Below, piece by piece: positions 5,500 through 9,979 of a stretch of DNA of 9,979 nucleotides. The first letter of the stretch is position 1. Every line of letters begins with the position of its first letter. Origin of the DNA: Desulfurococcales archaeon (GTDB lineage Archaea > Thermoproteota > Thermoprotei_A > Sulfolobales > NBVN01). The stretch spans positions 1-9,979 of the forward strand of contig JAGGUC010000076.1 of NCBI GenBank assembly GCA_021158735.1. Direction: 5' to 3'. The translations under genes were made by a program, and so were the position numbers. A model generated the notes under the pieces. It saw only the letters and a list, made by a program, of their open reading frames with translations. It made no database searches and had not been told where the DNA came from.

Positions 5500-5551
5500 T
5501 TACTGGTGGTTAAATGCATGGTCACGTAGTACAGGTGATGGTGATGCTTAA
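5489..5551 (+). CDS. Trp-rich 20-residue mini-ORF coupled to the glycosyltransferase
   Basis: ATG 5489 encodes 20 residues beginning MWSNYWWLNAWS: four tryptophans and one tyrosine in the first eleven, then a Gly/Asp-rich tail. GGAGGATC (5477-5484) is a strong Shine-Dalgarno 4 nt before the ATG, and the stop overlaps the next start as TAATG (TAA 5549-5551, ATG 5551-5553). These two points argue for real translation and coupling to the downstream gene. It is either a leader peptide that tunes glycosyltransferase translation or a small membrane-interface peptide. A lone ORF this short can arise by chance, and no homology can be claimed. Confidence 0.33.
   Translation: MWSNYWWLNAWSRSTGDGDA
5534..5546 (+). 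promoter_or_regulatory. Overlapping double Shine-Dalgarno of the glycosyltransferase
   Basis: GGTGATG occurs twice (5534-5540 and 5540-5546); the second copy ends 4 nt before ATG 5551. It fixes the start of the 436-residue protein. In the mini-ORF frame the same bases encode Gly-Asp-Gly-Asp. Confidence 0.65.
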
Positions 5552-6861
5552 TGAGGTTTACTAAGTACGGTAAGCTGGTAACAGTGTCAGCCATACTAGT
5601 TGCTGGCTTAGTACTAAGGGTTCTCCCAGCGCCCTATTCCACGGGGTCAGACATACTTCAGTTTGCAGGATTTGCCGACACGTTCATCAGGCACGGCTCC
5701 TGTTTCTACTGCTACGCTACTATGTCGTCTTGGGTTACTGAGGGCTGGCCCTACAACTGGCCCTACGTCTACGGCCCTGTGTGGGTTCTTGTGTTAGCTG
5801 GACTTAGATCGTTCGTGCGCTCGGAGGTGGTTACTGAATACGTTGGCAGTACTTACTACGTCTACGCCCCAATGGACTGGGTCGTGGCCGTTAAGTCAGT
5901 CATGATCGCTTCAGATACGGTTGCTGCACTCCTGCTATACGTACTCATCTCCAGATTTAAGGGGTGGAGGATGGGGGCTGCAGGTACGGCTTTATTCTAC
6001 CTTAATCCGGTCACGATCTATGTCAGTGCTATATACGGGATGTTTGATTCTCTGGCGCTCTCATTCTTCCTGGCCTCACTATTACTTATTGAGCGTAACC
6101 ACCTTGCTTCTGGGGCACTAGCCGCGGCGGCCCTGCTCACTAAGCAGGTACTCCTACTGCCAGTTATTACGGAGGGGGTATGGCAGCTAATCAAAGGAAG
6201 GAGGAGGTTCGTGTTATTTGTAGCGGGTGCTGCATTAGCTTCCACATTACTTCTCGCTCCCTTCATGCTGTTCTGTCCCTCATCGATTGAGAGGATGCTG
6301 GAGGCATTCCTGTATCCGGCGAGGGTGTGGTACGTTAGGCCCTTACCCTACTCATTTAATGGCTTGTCAAGTATTGCTACCTACCTACACGACATGTACG
6401 GGCTGAATACTTCATTCCTTATTGAGTACTGGTACGTCATTGCCGTACCTCTCTACGCTGTAGTGCTAGCGTATTTGGTCAGGAAGAAGGACCTCTGGGT
6501 ATCTGTGTGCTTGAGTTACGTAGTATTCACAGCTACTTACTGGAGGGTTAATTACCAATACATGGTGACTTTAATAGCTCTGCTGACCATGCTTTTAGTA
6601 TCTAGCAGGCTGAACTACCTGGCTAAGTCGATCGTGTCCGCTACTATTGTGTGGGCTGCATTATGGACCTTAATGTACCCTATAAGCTGGTGGTTTAAAG
6701 TTCATGTAAGAAGCCCGAACTATGAAGTAGTAAGTATGGTGGATAAGTTCTCACTGCATGTGCTTGATTACTCGGTCTACGTAATTTACAGCATGGTACT
6801 GACGGCACTGCAGTACATCATGATAACGTATGTGCTGTTTAAGTCAGGGCTCCCTAAGTAA
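5551..6861 (+). CDS. Polytopic membrane protein, GT-C-fold glycosyltransferase-like (GT87/DUF2029 or related)
   Basis: 436 residues with about ten to eleven hydrophobic segments. Segment 1 (about 8-27) is followed by an external loop beginning STGSDILQFAGFADTF (30-45). An acidic residue here (Asp34) matches the catalytic-loop aspartate of GT-C polyprenyl-phosphate-sugar transferases. The segment FYLNPVTIYVSAIYGMFDSLAL (149-170) resembles the NP...GxxD(S/A) motif shared by archaeal GT87/PIG-M-like proteins. An aromatic loop (WPYNWPYVYGPVW, 66-78) and TYWRVNYQYM (329-338) add to the likeness. It probably transfers a sugar from a dolichyl-phosphate carrier to a glycan or lipid on the outer face of the membrane; donor and acceptor are unknown. 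The start is fixed by a double Shine-Dalgarno. It is preceded by a Trp-rich mini-ORF and followed after 76 bp by a small membrane protein with its own promoter. Confidence 0.7.
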   Translation: MRFTKYGKLVTVSAILVAGLVLRVLPAPYSTGSDILQFAGFADTFIRHGSCFYCYATMSSWVTEGWPYNWPYVYGPVWVLVLAGLRSFVRSEVVTEYVGSTYYVYAPMDWVVAVKSVMIASDTVAALLLYVLISRFKGWRMGAAGTALFYLNPVTIYVSAIYGMFDSLALSFFLASLLLIERNHLASGALAAAALLTKQVLLLPVITEGVWQLIKGRRRFVLFVAGAALASTLLLAPFMLFCPSSIERMLEAFLYPARVWYVRPLPYSFNGLSSIATYLHDMYGLNTSFLIEYWYVIAVPLYAVVLAYLVRKKDLWVSVCLSYVVFTATYWRVNYQYMVTLIALLTMLLVSSRLNYLAKSIVSATIVWAALWTLMYPISWWFKVHVRSPNYEVVSMVDKFSLHVLDYSVYVIYSMVLTALQYIMITYVLFKSGLPK

Positions 6862-6907
6862 CATGCAGCAGTAGTTCTTGCTCGATCCTCTGTTGCTGGG
6901 CTTCAGA

Positions 6908-6928
6908 GAATACTTATAAAGAGTATTC
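6908..6928 (+). promoter_or_regulatory. TATA box inside a perfect 7-7-7 inverted repeat
   Basis: Arms GAATACT (6908-6914) and AGTATTC (6922-6928) are exact inverted repeats around the 7-bp core TATAAAG (6915-6921). The core with the preceding T is a good archaeal TATA box; a start about 25 bp downstream falls near 6942, giving a roughly 10-nt leader to ATG 6953. A repressor dimer bound here would exclude TBP, so this is a strong operator candidate. Confidence 0.5.
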
Positions 6929-6952
6929 ATGAGGTAGGTGTGGGAGGCCTAC

Positions 6953-7333
6953 ATGAATGAAGGTGTCATGATACTGCACTTCAACTTTATTTGGGATCTT
7001 GTGGTCTCGATAGCTTACTTGGTTCCCATCCTAATTGTTTGGAGGTTGAGGAGCCGCACCTCTAGTGAGGTTGCTGGTCCGCTGAACTACGTATTAGCTG
7101 GATTCCTGACCGGTTTCCTAGTAAGGTTGGTGGGCGGTGTACTCTATAACTACGTGCTACAGGTTCCAGTACTTCCTGCAAAAATGCGTGAGTGGGGTGC
7201 GTCCTTCGAGTTCATAGCACGTACTATGTGGCTCTACAATACCGTGTTTTCAATAGCACACCTCGTTTCACTAATTGCTTCACTCCTGCTCGTAACGTAC
7301 GGGGTGTATAGGTTAGTGGCTATTCTGAAGTAA
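6953..7333 (+). CDS. Small membrane protein of unknown function
   Basis: 126 residues from ATG 6953. This ATG is preferred because GGGAGG (6942-6947) lies 6 nt before it and the TATA box at 6915 fits a start just upstream. GTG 6938 (131 aa) would sit at or before the predicted transcript start; ATG 6968 is another option. Three or four hydrophobic stretches are visible: WDLVVSIAYLVPILIVW, the PLNYVLAGFLTGFLVRLVGGVL region, and a C-terminal segment ending ASLLLVTYGVYRLVAILK. A basic loop (RLRSRTSSE) separates the first two. No family is recognised and there is no catalytic motif. Its promoter is separate from the glycosyltransferase and appears to be regulated through the palindrome around its TATA box. 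It converges with the Lrp-type regulator gene, 38 bp apart. Confidence 0.6.
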   Translation: MNEGVMILHFNFIWDLVVSIAYLVPILIVWRLRSRTSSEVAGPLNYVLAGFLTGFLVRLVGGVLYNYVLQVPVLPAKMREWGASFEFIARTMWLYNTVFSIAHLVSLIASLLLVTYGVYRLVAILK

Positions 7334-7371
7334 TTAGGGTCGTATGGGGTCCTCCAGGTAATTGAGGCAGG

Positions 7372-7797
7372 TCATTCCTTAACGACATCTAGAACAACTG
7401 CTGGACAGACCCTCCTAACTCCTGGGAGGTTTTTGAGCTCATTAATTATCTCTGTGAATTCCTCATTATCCTTAGCCCATATAGTAGCCATTATTGTGTG
7501 ATCCCCTGAAGTTATTGCCAAGTACCTTACGTAATCCCTCTCTTTAAGTAAGTTAACTACTTCCAGGAGCTTATCGGGTTCGACGTCTAGACCTGTGAGT
7601 GACACGAAGTTATAGCCTAACTTCTTAGGATCTACGACTACCGTGTATTTCCTGATCACGCCTCGCTGCTCGAGCTTCCTTATGCGCTTAATAACAGCTA
7701 CATCACTCAACCCCAGAAACCGAGCTATTTCTGAAGTCGGGGTTCTAGAGCACCTCATCAAGTGCTCTATTATTCTCTGGTCTTTCTCATCGATCAT
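7372..7797 (-). CDS. Lrp/AsnC-family transcriptional regulator
   Basis: 141 residues, standard for archaeal Lrp/AsnC proteins. Residues 1-48 form the winged-helix HTH (MIDEKDQRIIEHLMRCSR, then SEIARFLGLSDVAVIKRIRKLEQRGVI), and residues 64-138 form the RAM ligand-binding domain with the typical ITSGDHTIMATIWAKDNEEF stretch. Such proteins make octamers or dimers that bind AT-rich dyads, often including their own promoter, and respond to amino acids. The ligand is not predictable from the sequence. ATG 7797 begins exactly at the family start. It is divergently oriented to a small EamA transporter across 163 bp, a layout common for a regulator and the transporter it controls. An AT-rich TATA region lies at 7829-7848. 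Confidence 0.92.
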   Translation of the reverse strand: MIDEKDQRIIEHLMRCSRTPTSEIARFLGLSDVAVIKRIRKLEQRGVIRKYTVVVDPKKLGYNFVSLTGLDVEPDKLLEVVNLLKERDYVRYLAITSGDHTIMATIWAKDNEEFTEIINELKNLPGVRRVCPAVVLDVVKE

Positions 7798-7828
7798 GTA
7801 GGGCGCCTCTTACTAAAGTACTAACCCA

Positions 7829-7848
7829 CTAATTAATTTTTCTATATG
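7829..7848 (-). promoter_or_regulatory. Promoter region of the Lrp-type regulator
   Basis: The minus strand carries CATATAGA (centre about 7846) and AAAATTAATT (centre about 7835); either would give a leader of roughly 12-25 nt to ATG 7797. Between this and the start lies TACTAAAGTA (7811-7820), a short dyad (TACT/AGTA) placed where an autorepressor could bind. Confidence 0.4.
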
Positions 7849-7920
7849 CTAGATTAGACTTATTTAATTAATCCGTTAGAACGATACCCAGGTCGGTAAT
7901 TACTTTCATTATTAGTTAAC

Positions 7921-7932
7921 ATTAAATTAATC
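7921..7932 (+). promoter_or_regulatory. TATA box of the EamA transporter
   Basis: ATTAAATTAATC, centred near 7926, predicts a start near 7950 and a leader of about 10 nt. The GGGGGT at 7951-7956 is a weak Shine-Dalgarno before ATG 7961. Confidence 0.45.
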
Positions 7933-7960
7933 ACGTTCGAGTAGGGTCTAGGGGGTAGAA

Positions 7961-8371
7961 ATGGCTGGCTGGGTCATCTACTCACTCCTATGCCTACTAC
8001 TGTGGGGTATGTGGGGATTAGTTCTGAAGCTAGCTTACAGTGGGTATACCTGGCTCGACGTGTACTTCATATCTGCTGCGACATCATTTACTCTTGCATT
8101 AGCCGTGTACTTCTTAAGCGGGGGTGGTAAGGTAGTAATTAGCAGGTCTGCCGCGCTTGCAGTTCTAGCTGGTGTTCTGGGAGGTGGCGGCTACATATTC
8201 TTTATGAAGGCCTTAGAGACTGGTAAGGCATCCATAGTTATACCGTTAACTGCACTGTACCCTGCGGTCACGGTAATTCTAGCGCTACTGCTTTTAGGAG
8301 AGAAGTTAAGTACGGTTCAGGTGCTGGGCATAACCCTAGCAGTAATAGCCGCCGTACTGCTGTCGATGTAG
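7961..8371 (+). CDS. Single-domain EamA/DMT-superfamily transporter
   Basis: 136 residues with about five hydrophobic segments and one EamA domain. The last two thirds are typical: an EmrE-like GGGYIFFMKALETGKASIVIPLTALYP, then VTVILALLLLGEKLS, the conserved glutamate-lysine after helix 4, and a final GITLAVIAAVLLSM helix. Most EamA carriers have two tandem copies (about 300 residues), so this half-size form probably works as a dimer. Members export amino acids, nucleosides or other small metabolites. The adjoining divergent Lrp-type regulator makes an amino-acid-linked substrate plausible, but that is inference. The stop is 5 bp from the stop of the convergent unknown gene. Confidence 0.85.
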   Translation: MAGWVIYSLLCLLLWGMWGLVLKLAYSGYTWLDVYFISAATSFTLALAVYFLSGGGKVVISRSAALAVLAGVLGGGGYIFFMKALETGKASIVIPLTALYPAVTVILALLLLGEKLSTVQVLGITLAVIAAVLLSM

Positions 8372-8376
8372 GGCGG

Positions 8377-8736
8377 CTATTGAGGTAGAACACCTTTCTC
8401 CTTACAATATTTCTCAAGCTTAGAAATTAACTCCTTCTTAAACCCTACGTATACGCCGCCTGCCTTAAACCCTAGGAAACCCACGCTTCTTTCACCGGGT
8501 TTTAAGAGGAGCGGTCCTTCCCACCTAACAACTAATTCCTTAATAGTTAGAGTGGCTGCTGTAATTTTTACCTTAGGTACTACCCTAAAACCTCTGCTAA
8601 TTCCATAGATGTAGGCATAGGTACCACCTCTACTTCGAATGTTAAGGACGGGTGATTCAATGTCAACATGGGTCACCCTAGCCCTGCTGTAGCCCTTAAC
8701 ATGAACAAAGACATCACATGGTGTGATTTCAACCAT
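8377..8736 (-). CDS. Conserved-looking beta-rich protein of unknown function; true N-terminus probably further upstream
   Basis: From ATG 8736 the product is 119 residues, soluble, and dominated by alternating beta-strand patterns (FVHVKGYSRARVTHVDIESPVLNIR, then RVVPKVKITAATLTIKELVVRW) with a final amphipathic helix (KKELISKLEKYCKEKGV). No family is recognised. The frame is open for 31 codons before this ATG, back to TGA 8832-8830, and reads like protein (LTGPGPGKVPVNAVITAVTPEG joins smoothly to MVEITPCDV). No ATG, GTG or TTG occurs in that stretch; CTG 8802, CTG 8811 and ATT 8808 are the nearest possibilities. Only a weak GAGGG lies before ATG 8736. The gene follows the carboxyltransferase on the same strand, with the open frame beginning about 20 nt after that stop, so the two may be cotranscribed. 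Confidence 0.6.
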   Translation of the reverse strand: MVEITPCDVFVHVKGYSRARVTHVDIESPVLNIRSRGGTYAYIYGISRGFRVVPKVKITAATLTIKELVVRWEGPLLLKPGERSVGFLGFKAGGVYVGFKKELISKLEKYCKEKGVLPQ

Positions 8737-8849
8737 ACCCTCAGGCGTAACGGCTGTGATTACGGCGTTAACAGGTACCTTGCCGGGACCTGGCCCAGTC
8801 AGTTTAATCAGCCCAAAATGATGTAGTATTCAGTCCTAATTAGGGTACT

Positions 8850-9979
8850 TTATGGAATTCCATATATTTCCTTAAGCACCTCCACCGCTACTTCAGGGAA
8901 TAAGGCATAGGTGATGAAGTCCTCGAACTTCCTGGCCAGGTACCTCGGCAGGGACTTCTTTGCCTGCTCAAGAGTTAGTGCGAGTTCCTTAGTAGCTATC
9001 CTCCTAGCCCTTGATGATGCCAGCTCTATGAGCTTACTGCTGATCGGTGCAGGAGGCTTGCCGTACTTGCCCTCGACATAGTCCAGTAGCTCATCAATTA
9101 CTGCCCTGTACCTGCCTGAGATCACGTTCAGTACTGCCTGAGCACCAACAATCTGTGACAGGGGCGTCACTAATGGGGGCCACCCTAGATCCTCCCTGAC
9201 TCTGACGACCTCCTCAAGTACTTCAGGAAGTTTTGACTCTGCCTTAAGCTCCTTAAGCTGAGCTAGCAGGTTACTGAGCATTCCCCCAGGTACCTGGTGC
9301 TGGATCACCCTAACATCCACAGGCGGTTTCCTGAGCGCGTAATCGAATTCATGGTACTTGCTCCTCACCTCCCACACGATCTTCGAGGCGTCGTAGAGCA
9401 CCTTTATATCTACCTTCGGTTCATGCGGGGTTCCCTTAAGTGCGGCAATGAGTGACTCAGCTGGTGTGTGTGATGTGAACAAGCTCATGGAGGACATGGT
9501 CACATCCACTAAGTCAGCACCTGCCTCAATGGACTTCAGGAGGGTCATTGGTGCGAAGCCAGCTGTTGCGTGAGCGTGCACGTCCACCCTGACTCCTAAT
9601 GTCTTAAGTTCCTTCACGAGCTCCTCAACCATGTAGGGTGTTAGCACCCCCGCCATATCCTTAATTGTTATGGTCTCAGGCTCGAACCTACTAACTACGT
9701 CTTCAGCTAGGTCCCTGTAGTACTTCACGGTGTGGACGGGGCTGATGCTGTAAACCATGCAGACTTGGAGTTCAGCACCTACGTCCTTTATGATCTTGAC
9801 AGGTAACTCGAGGTTGTTAGGGTCGTTGAGGGCGTCAAAAACCCTGAAGACGTCTATGCCGTCCTTATGTGCGTACTCAATGAACTTCTCCACAACATCT
9901 GGCGGGTAGTGTCTGTAGCCAACTAAGTTCATTCCTCTAAGCAACATCATTAACTTAGTCCGCCTAGCCGCTTCTCGAA
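8850..9979 (-). CDS. Pyruvate carboxylase subunit B / oxaloacetate decarboxylase alpha-type carboxyltransferase, 5' end missing
   Basis: The frame is open to the right edge; about 376 codons are visible. The ATG at 9950 is internal, since upstream codons read REAARRTKL and continue the family sequence, so roughly 90-100 N-terminal residues lie outside. Visible motifs, counted from Met 9950: LLRGMNLVGYRHYPPDVVEKF (3-23), FDALND (38-43), CMVYSISPVHT (64-74), the lysine that is carboxylated in relatives, TIKDMAG (Lys97), and metal ligands HAHATAG (His125, His127). The PYC_OADA domain follows, including YRAVIDELLDYVEGKYGKPPAPI. The protein stops directly after it: there is no C-terminal biotinyl (AMKM) domain. 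It would use biotin carried on a separate protein, as in the 5S subunit of transcarboxylase or split archaeal carboxylases, to move CO2 to or from pyruvate. Direction and partner are not decidable here. Confidence 0.85.
   Translation of the reverse strand, partial: REAARRTKLMMLLRGMNLVGYRHYPPDVVEKFIEYAHKDGIDVFRVFDALNDPNNLELPVKIIKDVGAELQVCMVYSISPVHTVKYYRDLAEDVVSRFEPETITIKDMAGVLTPYMVEELVKELKTLGVRVDVHAHATAGFAPMTLLKSIEAGADLVDVTMSSMSLFTSHTPAESLIAALKGTPHEPKVDIKVLYDASKIVWEVRSKYHEFDYALRKPPVDVRVIQHQVPGGMLSNLLAQLKELKAESKLPEVLEEVVRVREDLGWPPLVTPLSQIVGAQAVLNVISGRYRAVIDELLDYVEGKYGKPPAPISSKLIELASSRARRIATKELALTLEQAKKSLPRYLARKFEDFITYALFPEVAVEVLKEIYGIP

Larger units (their letters stand above)
5188..5550. other. 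363-bp divergent intergenic region with promoters and mini-ORFs
   Basis: The left part is the GDT1 promoter: the minus strand is AT-rich at 5241-5221 (GAATATGTAAATGTAAATAAG interrupted by no stem), giving a start near 5200-5211. The right part leads to the glycosyltransferase. BRE/TATA-like GAAATAACTTTATC (5325-5338) or TTAATTATT (5430-5438) could drive it. Between them are short complementary segments: GTACGTG 5373-5379 with CACGTAC 5407-5413, and the competing CGGTAC 5350-5355 with GTACCG 5410-5415. Two mini-ORFs follow (5425-5499 and 5489-5551). A minus-strand ORF through 5394-5594 is discounted, since it covers the downstream gene's start and Shine-Dalgarno. Confidence 0.4.

Noticed and set aside
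5394..5594. Minus-strand 66-residue ORF containing a His-His-His-His run
   Set aside because: It overlaps the glycosyltransferase start, its double Shine-Dalgarno and the mini-ORF; the histidines are the complement of the GGTGATGGTGATG ribosome-binding repeat. No start signal.
8377..8377. Overlap or fusion between the EamA gene and the unknown gene
   Set aside because: They are convergent and end 5 bp apart; the closeness is ordinary compact gene packing.
8835..8844. Perfect palindrome CCTAATTAGG just after the carboxyltransferase stop
   Set aside because: Only 10 bp, AT-rich centre, no second copy and no promoter element beside it; expected by chance at this length.
1..9979. CRISPR arrays, insertion sequences or attachment sites
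   Set aside because: No regularly spaced repeats, no transposase or integrase reading frame, no tRNA-flanking direct repeats were seen on either strand.

Overview
The window looks like a chromosomal segment of a thermophilic archaeon, most likely a crenarchaeon (Thermoproteota). Reasons: several genes have archaeal-type Shine-Dalgarno motifs (GGTGATC, GGTGATG, GGAGATGA), TTG starts are frequent, most intergenic regions carry TATA boxes about 25 bp before the presumed transcript start, one leaderless promoter is visible, and the gene families fit (a MoeB/MoaD pair, an Lrp/AsnC regulator, a GT-C-type membrane glycosyltransferase, a biotin-domain-free pyruvate carboxylase B-type subunit, a ribbon-helix-helix/retropepsin-like pair, C/D box guide RNA). 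The species cannot be named from the sequence alone.

Layout. On the minus strand, positions 1-569 hold a ribbon-helix-helix protein, apparently frameshifted near its N-terminus, followed by the start of a retropepsin-like aspartic protease that runs off the left edge. Positions 786-1896 are an E1-like adenylyltransferase and a ubiquitin-like MoaD/ThiS protein. Positions 1947-4453 are a class-II glutamine amidotransferase and a large metal-dependent amidohydrolase. Positions 4609-5187 are a GDT1/TMEM165-type cation transporter. The 155-bp gap at 4454-4608 contains a convincing 50-nt C/D box sRNA with its own TATA box, and a weaker candidate lies at 725-774 behind moaD.

A divergent 363-bp region (5188-5550) precedes plus-strand genes: two tiny ORFs, the second tryptophan-rich and overlapping the next start (TAATG), then a multi-spanning glycosyltransferase-like protein (5551-6861) and a small membrane protein whose TATA box sits inside a perfect inverted repeat. 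An Lrp/AsnC regulator (minus) and a single-domain EamA transporter (plus) share a 163-bp divergent promoter region. The right end has a beta-rich unknown protein whose reading frame extends upstream without a normal start codon, and a pyruvate carboxylase B/oxaloacetate decarboxylase alpha-type carboxyltransferase cut by the right edge.

Most of the window is housekeeping and transport. The least ordinary parts are the guide RNA locus, the broken RHH gene beside its protease partner, the Trp-rich coupled mini-ORF, the operator-like TATA palindrome, and the unknown gene with a hidden N-terminus. No CRISPR array, insertion sequence, tRNA or rRNA was seen.
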